Assembly: GCA_902614055.1 (NCBI GenBank) | Contig: CACMJX010000009.1 | Coordinates: 1 to 34,736, forward strand | Reading direction: 5' to 3' | Source of the DNA: an uncultured Pelagibacteraceae bacterium | GTDB lineage: Bacteria > Pseudomonadota > Alphaproteobacteria > Pelagibacterales > Pelagibacteraceae | Length of the DNA stretch: 34,736 nt | Shown: one piece after another, positions 8,499 through 16,116 of the stretch | How the letters are laid out: each line of letters starts with the position of its first letter | Position numbering within the stretch: the stretch's first letter is position 1 | Made by a program: the position numbers and the translations under genes | The notes under the pieces: generated by a model | Seen by the model: only the letters and a program-made list of their open reading frames with translations | The model's database searches: none | Told to the model about the DNA's origin: nothing

Positions 8499-10276
8499 TA
8501 TTTTTTATATGGAATTATAATTTGAATTTTTGCACCGTTTTTATGATTTAAAAATTTAATTGACCCTTCATGATCACTAATAATTTTATCGACAATTGAT
8601 AATCCTAATCCAGTTCCTTTTTCTTTGGTTGTAAAATATGGTTTTATTATATCTTTTGTTTTTTTGTTCTTAAATCCAGTTCCGGTATCTATAATATTGA
8701 TATTTATATAATCTCTTATTTGTCTAATTTCTATATCTATATTTTTGACAGTTTTACTGTCTTTTTCTACTTTTTCTTGAATACTTTCGACAGAATTTTT
8801 AATTAGATTAAAAAATAATCTATTAAACTGTTCATTATCAAAATTTAATATTACTTCTTTTGATAGATGATTAACAAACCTAATTTTTATGGAACTATCA
8901 AACTTATTTACCAAATTGATATTATCTTTAATTACACTGTCTAGATTATTTAATTTAAATAATGGTTTTGGCATTCTGGCAAAATCAGAAAATTCATTTA
9001 CCAAATTTTCAATTTGATTTATTTGCTTTAGGATAGTTTTAAGATTATTCAAATATTTCTCTTTTCTGACATTTTCAATATTTGGTAAATATTTTGTCTT
9101 AAGATTATCAATTGTTAATTGTATTGGTGTTAAAGGATTTTTAATCTCGTGAGCTAGTTTTCTGGCAACATTTTCCCATGCTTCATGTCTTTCGTTAGTA
9201 AGTAATTTTTCTTGTTGATTTTTTAACCTATCAATCATCGAATTAAAATTTTTATTAAGTCTTTCCATTTCAATATCAGCTTTTAAATCGGGCACCTTAG
9301 TATCAAGGTTACCTTTTCCTATACTTTCAGAGGCTGTTATTAAGTTATTAATTGATATAAAAAAACGAGATGAAAATCTGATAGCAATTGTAATTGATAA
9401 GAATAACAAAAGTGTTACTAACGTAACATAAATAATTGCAAAAGTTATTCTTATACCAAAATTTTGATTTTCAACTGTATAATAAAAATTTACAGCTTCT
9501 TCAGACTTAATTAAATAATTAGAAATATCTTTATCAAAGTATTTCAAAACGTATAAGAATGTATTATCAAAATTTGTCAATCTAATTACTGCTGCAGATT
9601 TATTTTCAAAAGTATTTATGATCTTCAATGGTCTATCATCATTTTGGACCATCTTCATCGCTCTATCCTCAATTTTTTTATATTTAGTATCTGCTGCTGA
9701 TAAAATTAATTGTCCTTCTCGATTGATTAAATGAAGTTGATCAATATCTCTGAAATATCTTTGAGTATTTATGATTTGTTGGAATCTATCTGGATTTGAA
9801 CTATATAATTCCGAATATTTATTTAAATCAAATGCAATTAAAACAATCTCAGACTCGATTTTATTTCTTTTCTCATCAACATAATTTTTTGCAATTTCAT
9901 AGGAATTATTAACTGCTGTAGTTATTTTTTCATTAAAATACTTATCCAAAGCAAATGAGAATATGAATAGCGAGAATATTGCAATTAGCAATGAAGGTAT
10001 TAAAGTAAAAAGACCGAATGAAATAATATATTTTCTATTAGCGACTGAACCTCTTACATTAATGTTATTTTTAATTGAATTTCTGATGTCTATAAATATT
10101 AATACAAAAAATATTAACACTAAAATAATGTTGGAAATCAAAAGAATTTCAAGATTGTTTTCCTTGAGTTTGATAAAACTTTTGTCAATAAAGGTTAAAA
10201 ATGTAATAAAAGCTAAGGAAATAGTTAGTATAAAGATAACTATGATAAACAAATTTCTTTTTAACAAAGCAAACAT
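8498..10276 (-). CDS. ntrY: NtrY membrane sensor histidine kinase
   Basis: Inner-membrane sensor kinase paired with NtrX, 592 residues. The hydrophobic segments near residues 8-29, 43-63, 83-110 and 275-300 fit the NtrY layout, with a periplasmic sensor region between the third and fourth. A HAMP linker follows (about 300-355), then the H box ENVARKLAHEIKNPLTPIQL with phospho-acceptor His376, the N box NLIKNSVESI, the G1 box IDTGTGF and the G2 box GTGLGLSI. The length is shorter than many NtrY proteins of about 750 residues because no PAS domain is evident before the kinase core. In this family NtrY is linked to nitrogen or redox signals; the signal here is unknown. The gene starts 36 bases from the divergent ispDF. 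Confidence 0.93.
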   Translation of the reverse strand: MFALLKRNLFIIVIFILTISLAFITFLTFIDKSFIKLKENNLEILLISNIILVLIFFVLIFIDIRNSIKNNINVRGSVANRKYIISFGLFTLIPSLLIAIFSLFIFSFALDKYFNEKITTAVNNSYEIAKNYVDEKRNKIESEIVLIAFDLNKYSELYSSNPDRFQQIINTQRYFRDIDQLHLINREGQLILSAADTKYKKIEDRAMKMVQNDDRPLKIINTFENKSAAVIRLTNFDNTFLYVLKYFDKDISNYLIKSEEAVNFYYTVENQNFGIRITFAIIYVTLVTLLLFLSITIAIRFSSRFFISINNLITASESIGKGNLDTKVPDLKADIEMERLNKNFNSMIDRLKNQQEKLLTNERHEAWENVARKLAHEIKNPLTPIQLTIDNLKTKYLPNIENVRKEKYLNNLKTILKQINQIENLVNEFSDFARMPKPLFKLNNLDSVIKDNINLVNKFDSSIKIRFVNHLSKEVILNFDNEQFNRLFFNLIKNSVESIQEKVEKDSKTVKNIDIEIRQIRDYININIIDTGTGFKNKKTKDIIKPYFTTKEKGTGLGLSIVDKIISDHEGSIKFLNHKNGAKIQIIIPYKK

Positions 10277-10302
10277 AATTTAAAAATATCTTACAAAAAT
10301 TT

Positions 10303-10308
10303 TATAAT
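10303..10308 (+). promoter_or_regulatory. Candidate -10 box of ispDF implying a near-leaderless transcript
   Basis: A perfect TATAAT lies only four bases before the ispDF ATG at 10313. Transcription would start about six or seven bases after the box, at or just beyond the A of the ATG, giving an mRNA with essentially no leader. A weak -35 (TTAAAA, 10280-10285) sits 17 bases upstream. The match may be chance in AT-rich DNA. Confidence 0.33.
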
Positions 10309-10312
10309 AATC

Positions 10313-11419
10313 ATGAGTAATAGTTTTATACTACTAGCTGCAGGTAAAGGTAAGAGATTTAAATCAAAAAATCCTAAACAATTTGTAAATTACATAAATA
10401 AACCCTTATTTATGCACTCAGTTGATAAAGCACTTAAATCAAAATTATTCAAATCAATAATAATTGTGTCAAATGTTCCTATAAAAAATATCAAAGAAAA
10501 ATCTATAAAAGTCATTAAAGGTGGAAGGGAAAGATATCAATCGTCACAAAAGGCGTTAAATTTTTTAAAAAATAAGAAAATAAAAAATGTGTTTATTCAT
10601 GATGCTGCTCGACCAAATTTTTCAATTAAATTACTTAAAAGACTTAGTGCTAATCTTAAAAATAATAAAGCGGTTGTGCCATTCGTAAAAACTAACAACT
10701 CAACAAAATATAAAGATGGAAATATTTTGCAAAATTTAGATAGAGACAAATTAATATTTACCCAAACACCGCAATGTTTTGATTATAAAACAATCTATAA
10801 AATTTCAAGATTAAATAAAAATTTAGTTACTGATGAAGCATCATTATGTTTAAATTATAAAAAAAAAGTTAAATTTATCAAAGGTGAAGAAAATAATTTT
10901 AAAATAACCACAAAATCAGATTTGGAAAAATTAAATTTTAAGAGTTTTTATGGTATTGGATTTGATATTCACAGATTAATTGAAAATAAAAAACTATACC
11001 TTGGAGGTTTAAAAATACCTTTTCATTCTGGGTTACAAGGTCATTCCGATGGTGATGTTGTGCTTCATGCAATAATTGATGGTTTACTAGGTGCTATGAG
11101 AAAAATGGATATTGGAACTCTTTACCCAAGTAACAAGAGAAGATACAAAAATATAAGATCACCTAATATGCTGTCTCCTATTTTGAAAAAATTGTATGAG
11201 GAAGGATATTTTATAAATAATATTGATATAAATTTAATTTGTGAAAAACCCAAAGTCTCAAAATATAGAAAAAAAATTGTTACATCATTGTCTAATTTGC
11301 TCAATGTAAATAAAGATCAAATTAATCTAAAAGGAAAAACAGTTGAAAAATTAGGTTTGATAGGAAAGGAAAAAGCTATTGCGTGTGAATCAATAGTCTC
11401 GTTAAATTATTATGCTTAA
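10313..11419 (+). CDS. ispDF: Bifunctional IspD/IspF (MEP isoprenoid pathway)
   Basis: Fusion enzyme, 368 residues, of the non-mevalonate pathway. The IspD half (about 1-210) makes CDP-ME from MEP and CTP. It starts with the nucleotide-binding loop LLAAGKGKRF and has HDAARP (about 95-100) and TQTPQCF. The IspF half (about 213-368) makes cyclic MEcPP, with metal ligands in GFDIHRL and GHSDGDVVLHA and the motif EKP. The late IspF motif reads GKTVEKLGLIG, slightly different from the common TTTEKLGF form. Such fusions are typical of Alphaproteobacteria. It overlaps pgpA by eight bases. The same pathway is represented at the other end of the window by dxr. Confidence 0.95.
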   Translation: MSNSFILLAAGKGKRFKSKNPKQFVNYINKPLFMHSVDKALKSKLFKSIIIVSNVPIKNIKEKSIKVIKGGRERYQSSQKALNFLKNKKIKNVFIHDAARPNFSIKLLKRLSANLKNNKAVVPFVKTNNSTKYKDGNILQNLDRDKLIFTQTPQCFDYKTIYKISRLNKNLVTDEASLCLNYKKKVKFIKGEENNFKITTKSDLEKLNFKSFYGIGFDIHRLIENKKLYLGGLKIPFHSGLQGHSDGDVVLHAIIDGLLGAMRKMDIGTLYPSNKRRYKNIRSPNMLSPILKKLYEEGYFINNIDINLICEKPKVSKYRKKIVTSLSNLLNVNKDQINLKGKTVEKLGLIGKEKAIACESIVSLNYYA

Positions 11420-11906
11420 AAAATTAAATTTTCTATTTGTTACGATGTTTGGAATCGGAAAATTACCAAGAATTCCTGGTAGTTATGCCTCTTTGGTAAC
11501 TGTTGTCTTATTATATATATTATTTCAAATTCTTTCAGTATCAGCAAATATATTTTTATTTTTTTTAGTAGCTATTTTTATAATTTCACTTTTTTCAGTA
11601 AATTTATTTATTAAAGATTTAAGCAATAAAGACCCAAAAGAAGTTGTTATAGACGAGTTTATTGGTCAATCGATACCAATATGTCTTTATGAAATTGCAC
11701 ATAATGAACCAAACGATCCAGCAAGGGTGCTAACCTTTTATTTTATTATGTTTATTCTTTTTAGAATTTTTGACATCACAAAACCCTACCCTGTTAGTTA
11801 TTATGATAAAAACTTTAAGAATAGTTTTGGTGTTATAATGGATGATGTTTGTGCTGGTCTGTACGTAGTCGCAATACTGGTCTTTTATATGATTATTACA
11901 ACATGA
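11412..11906 (+). CDS. pgpA: Phosphatidylglycerophosphatase A
   Basis: Inner-membrane phosphatase, 164 residues, that converts phosphatidylglycerol phosphate to phosphatidylglycerol. The family motifs are present: FGIGKLPRIPGSYASL near residues 14-29, the acidic core VVIDEFIGQ (about 78-86), and FRIFDITKPYP with GVIMDDVCAGLY near the C-terminus. Several hydrophobic helices lie in between. It overlaps the end of ispDF by eight bases, and its TGA overlaps the pncC ATG (ATGA), so the three genes appear coupled. Confidence 0.92.
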   Translation: MLKKLNFLFVTMFGIGKLPRIPGSYASLVTVVLLYILFQILSVSANIFLFFLVAIFIISLFSVNLFIKDLSNKDPKEVVIDEFIGQSIPICLYEIAHNEPNDPARVLTFYFIMFILFRIFDITKPYPVSYYDKNFKNSFGVIMDDVCAGLYVVAILVFYMIITT

Positions 11907-12373
11907 TAAATTTATCTTTAAAAATTTTAAAATTACTTACTAAAAAAAAACTAACATTATCCGTTGCTGAGTCATGCACGGGAGGGCTTTTAGCAAGCTC
12001 AATTACTTCATTTAGTGGGTCGTCTAAAGTATTTAATATGGGATTAGTAACCTATTCAAATAACGCAAAAATAAAATTGCTTAAAGTTCCCAAAAAAACT
12101 ATTACCAAGTATGGGGCAGTTAGCCATGAGACCTGTCTTTCAATGGTTAAAAATTTAAGTAAAATCAGCAAATCAAATATATCAATTTCTATTACTGGTG
12201 TAGCAGGACCAAATGGAGGAACTAAAGAAAAACCAGTTGGTCTAGTTTACATAGGACTTAAAAAAGGAAGTAAAACAATTATAAAGAAAAATTTATTTAA
12301 AAGTAAAAAAAGAACATCAATTCAAAAAGCAACCGTAAATCAAGCTCTTAAAATGATTTTGAATATACTATAA
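11903..12373 (+). CDS. pncC: Nicotinamide-nucleotide amidase (PncC / CinA C-terminal domain protein)
   Basis: Stand-alone CinA C-terminal domain, 156 residues, expected to deamidate nicotinamide mononucleotide to nicotinate mononucleotide in pyridine nucleotide recycling. Diagnostic motifs are SVAESCTGGLLAS (20-32), the SGSS turn and ITGVAGPNGGTKEKPVG (about 107-123). The N-terminal CinA domain is absent, as in E. coli YgaD/PncC. I chose the ATG at 11903, which overlaps the pgpA stop as ATGA. An in-frame start further upstream at 11849 would add 18 residues encoded inside pgpA without family resemblance. It converges with ratA, and the two stop codons lie back to back in CTATAA (12368-12373). 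Confidence 0.9.
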   Translation: MINLSLKILKLLTKKKLTLSVAESCTGGLLASSITSFSGSSKVFNMGLVTYSNNAKIKLLKVPKKTITKYGAVSHETCLSMVKNLSKISKSNISISITGVAGPNGGTKEKPVGLVYIGLKKGSKTIIKKNLFKSKKRTSIQKATVNQALKMILNIL

Positions 12374-12805
12374 ACTCTCAGCTCTTGTTTGAAATGCATC
12401 AGCAATTTTTTCTAGACCAAATTGAAAAGACTTGGTCATTAAAATATTTAAAAATTTATTTTTAATTTCAAAATCAACATCAAAAGTTACTTCAGTTAAG
12501 TCTCCTTGCTCCTGAAATTTCCAATTATTTTCTAAATAATTTAATGGACCGTCGATATTTGTTACATAAATTGTGTCATCTTTTTTATTAAATTTCACAT
12601 CGCTTTTATAGGTATCTACAAAAGGACCTTTTCCAATTGTAAGATCTGCAACAATAAGTGTTAGATCCCCTTCTTGTTTTTTTTCATAAACTTTTGAACC
12701 TTGACAGAATGGAACAAATTCAGGGTATTTTTCAATATCTAAAACGAACTCTATGAGCTTGTCTTTTTTGTTATCAATTAATCTCTTAACTGATGCTTTT
12801 GGCAT
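12368..12805 (-). CDS. ratA: RatA/Coq10-like START-domain protein
   Basis: Small START/polyketide-cyclase-fold protein, 145 residues. It shows FVLDIEKYPEFVPFCQGSKV (about 20-39), the conserved IEKYPEFVPFC signature of the Coq10/RatA family, and the closing helix SFQFGLEKIADAF. Mitochondrial Coq10 binds ubiquinone and assists respiration, while E. coli RatA was reported to affect ribosome subunit joining. Which applies here cannot be told from sequence. It lies after lipA, as is usual in Alphaproteobacteria, and its start overlaps the lipA stop by one base (TAATG). Confidence 0.88.
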   Translation of the reverse strand: MPKASVKRLIDNKKDKLIEFVLDIEKYPEFVPFCQGSKVYEKKQEGDLTLIVADLTIGKGPFVDTYKSDVKFNKKDDTIYVTNIDGPLNYLENNWKFQEQGDLTEVTFDVDFEIKNKFLNILMTKSFQFGLEKIADAFQTRAESL

Positions 12806-13737
12806 TAATGAATATTTTTTCTATTATTTTTAAGTTTGTTAAAATCTTCATCGGCATGATAAGAAGATCTTGTTAAAGGTGATGAAGATACTAATAAAAA
12901 TCCTTTGGCTTTTGCTATTTTTCCAAGCTCTTTAAATTCATCTGGATGGTAATATCTATTTAATGGAAAGTGCTTAGCCGAAGGTTGAAGATATTGACCT
13001 ATAGTTAAGAAATCAACTTCTGCAGATCTTAGATCATCCATAACTTGAATTATCTCATCTTTTGTTTCTCCAAATCCAACCATTATTCCTGATTTTGTAA
13101 AAATATTTTTATTGAATTTTTTTGAATTTTTTAAAAGTTCTAATGATCCAAAATATCTTGCCCCTGGTCTAACTTTTAAATAAAGACTTGGAACAGTTTC
13201 AATATTATGATTAAAAACATCTGGGTTTGCTTCTAACACTCTTTTATAAGCATCACCTTTTCGTAAAAAATCAGGTGTTAATACCTCAATTGTTGTATTT
13301 GGATTTTTTTTTCTTGTTGCAACAATAACATCATGAAAATGGTTTGATCCACCATCAGAAAGGTCGTCTCTATCAACAGATGTTATAACAACATGTCTTA
13401 AACTTAGTTTTTTAACTGCATTCGCTATTTTAATTGGCTCAAATTGATCTAATTTTTCTGGTTTTCCTGTTTTAACATCACAAAATGCACATGCTCTTGT
13501 ACATGTGTCACCCATTATCATTAATGTTGCATGCCTTTTGCTCCAGCATTCAGTAATATTAGGGCAGTTTGCTTCTTGGCAAACTGTTACAAGACTATCT
13601 TTATTAACAACTGTTTTAGTTAAAAAAAATTCTTTACTATTTAGTAGCTTAGATCTAATCCACTCAGGTTTCTTTTTGATAGGATTAATAGGTTTATTAA
13701 CTTTTTCAGGATGTCTTGGTCTATTTTTGATTTCCAT
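12805..13737 (-). CDS. lipA: Lipoyl synthase LipA
   Basis: Radical SAM enzyme, 310 residues, that inserts two sulfurs into protein-bound octanoyl groups to make lipoyl cofactor for 2-oxoacid dehydrogenases and the glycine cleavage system. It has both cysteine sets: the auxiliary cluster Cys53, Cys58 and Cys64 in [12 protein letters not shown], and the radical SAM CxxxCxxC at Cys79, Cys83 and Cys86 (CTRACAFC). The C-terminal RSSYHAD supplies the serine ligand of the auxiliary cluster. The length is normal. The ATG at 13737 lies inside the end of ftsB (17-base overlap). In many relatives the pyruvate dehydrogenase genes sit between these two; here they are absent. Confidence 0.96.
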   Translation of the reverse strand: MEIKNRPRHPEKVNKPINPIKKKPEWIRSKLLNSKEFFLTKTVVNKDSLVTVCQEANCPNITECWSKRHATLMIMGDTCTRACAFCDVKTGKPEKLDQFEPIKIANAVKKLSLRHVVITSVDRDDLSDGGSNHFHDVIVATRKKNPNTTIEVLTPDFLRKGDAYKRVLEANPDVFNHNIETVPSLYLKVRPGARYFGSLELLKNSKKFNKNIFTKSGIMVGFGETKDEIIQVMDDLRSAEVDFLTIGQYLQPSAKHFPLNRYYHPDEFKELGKIAKAKGFLLVSSSPLTRSSYHADEDFNKLKNNRKNIH

Positions 13738-14029
13738 TGTCCTTGATTATATAGGTGGTCTCACCTTCTTTTCCAAATAAAAACTTTTCTCTTATTAATA
13801 TTTCTATAAAATCTAGATCTATATTTTCTGTTAAAAGTGAATTTTTGTGCTCTAAATCTTCTATTTTGCTATTTAGAGTAATTTGATCATTTTTTAGTTG
13901 CTCATATGTATCTTTCTTTTCCATGTAAGAAATGAGACCTCTATCGCCATCTAATAAATTAAAGAAAAAATAGATAAAGAGGAATGTGATGATAAGAATA
14001 AAATAGTTCTTTTTTAATTTTTCTAACAT
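13721..14029 (-). CDS. ftsB: FtsB/DivIC-type septum formation protein
   Basis: Short bitopic membrane protein, 102 residues: one N-terminal transmembrane helix (about 8-27), then a periplasmic coiled coil (about 38-72, heptad-like [20 protein letters not shown]) and a short C-terminal part containing [14 protein letters not shown], the usual end motif of the DivIC/FtsB family. It should join FtsL and FtsQ in the divisome. Position after eno is typical of Alphaproteobacteria. Its ATG overlaps the eno stop by one base (TAATG). Confidence 0.85.
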   Translation of the reverse strand: MLEKLKKNYFILIITFLFIYFFFNLLDGDRGLISYMEKKDTYEQLKNDQITLNSKIEDLEHKNSLLTENIDLDFIEILIREKFLFGKEGETTYIIKDNGNQK

Positions 14030-15288
14030 TAATCAATTTTATTCATTTTAGCTGATCTACCAAGATCTTCTTCAATACGAATTAATTGGTTATATTTTGC
14101 TATTCTCTCCGATCTTGCAAGAGATCCAGTTTTGATTTGATTTGAATTAGTACCTACTGCTAAATCAGCAATAAATGTATCTTCAGTATCTCCAGATCTA
14201 TGTGAGACGATTGTTTTAAAACCAATAAGTTGAGCAAATTTAATTACTTCTAACGTTTCGGTAACAGTTCCTATTTGGTTCAATTTTATTAAAATACTAT
14301 TTGCAGACAAATTTAAAAAGCCTATTTTTAATCTTTCAAGATTTGTAACAAAAAGATCATCACCTATAATTTGTGTTTTGTTATTTGTTTGTTTTACAAA
14401 TTTCGACCATGCCTTCCAGTCATCTTCACCAAAGGGATCCTCGATAGATTTTATTTGATATTTTTTTATAAGTTGTAAATATTTTTTAATTGATTGATCA
14501 ACACTTATGTAATTTTTAGAATGAATTGAATATCTGCCTTTTTTAATTAATTCATTTGCTGCAACATCTAAACAAATAGATATATCTTTACCATTTTTAA
14601 AACCTGATTTTTTGATCGCTTGAACTATAAGTTTTAATGCACTTTCATTATCACTTATCATTGGAGCAAAACCACCCTCGTCACCAACATTAATAGAGTG
14701 TCCTGCTTTTTTTAATAATATTTTTAAATTGTTTATTACTAAAAAACACATTCTGACAGCATCATTAAATGATTTTGCTTTGTCTGGTCTAATCATAAAC
14801 TCTTGAATTCTAAGGCCATTATCAGCATGTACGCCACCATTAATAATATTCATTAAAGGAAAAGGGAGTTTAAAATTTTTTTTAACAATAAAATTTTTAA
14901 ATAAAGGTATTTTTTTAACTTTTGATGATAATTTTTTAACAGCCATGGAAACAGCTAATATTGTATTAGCACCTAATTTTGTTTTTTGTTTTGTGCCATC
15001 TAATTTTATAAGAATACTATCTATTCTCTCTTGGTCATGGATGTTTTGATTTTTTAATTTTTTTGAAATTAATTTATTAACAATTGCAACTGGTATTAAA
15101 ACACTTTTTCCTAAGTATTTTTTATTACTCTTATCTCTTTTTTCATAGGCTTCGAAAGTTCCTGTTGAAGCACCTGAAGGACAAATTGCTGATGCACTTA
15201 AATTATTTGAAAATACTTCAGCCTCAATGGTAGGATTTCCTCTACTGTCATAAACCTGTCTGGCTACAACTCTTTTGATTTTGTTCAT
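14029..15288 (-). CDS. eno: Enolase
   Basis: Cytoplasmic enolase, 419 residues, interconverting 2-phosphoglycerate and phosphoenolpyruvate. Visible motifs include RQVYDSRGNPTIEAEV (about 9-24), GGVHADNGLRIQEFMI (about 151-166), NVGDEGGFAP (catalytic loop), SIEDPFGEDDW with the metal-binding Glu-Asp, GDDLFVTN, and IKLNQIGTVTE with the catalytic Lys. SHRSGDTEDTFIADLAVG closes the active site. The length is near the usual 425-430. PEP from this reaction is also the substrate of the neighbouring KdsA. Confidence 0.97.
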   Translation of the reverse strand: MNKIKRVVARQVYDSRGNPTIEAEVFSNNLSASAICPSGASTGTFEAYEKRDKSNKKYLGKSVLIPVAIVNKLISKKLKNQNIHDQERIDSILIKLDGTKQKTKLGANTILAVSMAVKKLSSKVKKIPLFKNFIVKKNFKLPFPLMNIINGGVHADNGLRIQEFMIRPDKAKSFNDAVRMCFLVINNLKILLKKAGHSINVGDEGGFAPMISDNESALKLIVQAIKKSGFKNGKDISICLDVAANELIKKGRYSIHSKNYISVDQSIKKYLQLIKKYQIKSIEDPFGEDDWKAWSKFVKQTNNKTQIIGDDLFVTNLERLKIGFLNLSANSILIKLNQIGTVTETLEVIKFAQLIGFKTIVSHRSGDTEDTFIADLAVGTNSNQIKTGSLARSERIAKYNQLIRIEEDLGRSAKMNKID

Positions 15289-15291
15289 TAA

Positions 15292-16116
15292 TTACTTTTT
15301 AACTAAATTATCAATTTCTACAATTTGATTAATTATCTCGTCTAATTTGTCTAAAGGGACCATATTTGGTCCATCTGATGGAGCGTTATCAGGGTCTTGA
15401 TGAGTTTCCAAAAAAATAGCTGCAATGCCTACTGCAACTGCTGCTCTCGACAAATACTCAACAAATTCTCTTTGACCTCCACTTTTTTCACCCAGACCAC
15501 CAGGTTGTTGCACTGAATGAGTTCCGTCAAATACTACTGGGTAACCATTTTTTGCCATGATGGGAATAGATCTCATATCAGAGACTAATGTATTGTAACC
15601 AAAGCTAGCACCTCTTTCTGTGACTAAAATATTTTTATTCCCACTGTCTGAAATTTTTTTTGTTACATTCACCATATCCCATGGAGCTAAGAATTGACCT
15701 TTTTTTACATTAATAATTTTATTGGTTTTAGCAGCAGCAATTAATAGATCTGTTTGTCTACATAGAAATGCTGGTATCTGAAGAACATCTACGTGATGAG
15801 AAACTAAAGAACACTGTTCTTCGTTATGTATATCAGTAAGAACGGGTACGTTAATTTCTTTTTTTATTTTATCAAATACAGGCATAGAGTTTTCTAAACC
15901 AGCTCCTCTTTTACCTTTCAAGCTTGTTCTGTTAGCTTTATCAAATGAAGTTTTATAAATAAATCCAATATTATATTTTGTTGTAATTTCCTTGATTTTA
16001 CCTGCCATTTCCAAAGCATGTTGTTCGGTTTCAAGTTGACAAGGGCCAGCAATCAAACAAATTTTATTTTTGTTAGAAATTTCTATACCATTACAATTAA
16101 CTATTCTATTTTCCAT
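15292..16116 (-). CDS. kdsA: 3-deoxy-D-manno-octulosonate 8-phosphate synthase KdsA
   Basis: Enzyme of 274 residues that condenses PEP with arabinose 5-phosphate to Kdo-8-phosphate, a precursor of the LPS inner core. It has CLIAGPCQLET near the N-terminus, YKTSFDKANRTS, VLTDIHNEEQ, LQIPAFLCRQTDLL, VFDGTHSVQQPGG and the late ETHQDPDNAPSDGPNM. I chose the ATG at 16116. A TTG one codon upstream is also possible but adds only one residue. It overlaps the end of pyrG by 11 bases. The secG-pyrG-kdsA-eno order is standard in Alphaproteobacteria. With lpxA/D/I/B in this window it indicates that LPS is made. Confidence 0.96.
   Translation of the reverse strand: MENRIVNCNGIEISNKNKICLIAGPCQLETEQHALEMAGKIKEITTKYNIGFIYKTSFDKANRTSLKGKRGAGLENSMPVFDKIKKEINVPVLTDIHNEEQCSLVSHHVDVLQIPAFLCRQTDLLIAAAKTNKIINVKKGQFLAPWDMVNVTKKISDSGNKNILVTERGASFGYNTLVSDMRSIPIMAKNGYPVVFDGTHSVQQPGGLGEKSGGQREFVEYLSRAAVAVGIAAIFLETHQDPDNAPSDGPNMVPLDKLDEIINQIVEIDNLVKK

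Noticed and set aside
9963..10283. 106-codon open frame on the plus strand opposite the 5' end of ntrY
   Set aside because: It lies antisense to the transmembrane part of ntrY, which is clearly the real gene, and has no recognisable domain.
11849..11902. Extended start of pncC inside pgpA
   Set aside because: The added 18 residues lie within the conserved 3' end of pgpA and do not resemble the PncC family; the ATGA junction at 11903 is the better start.
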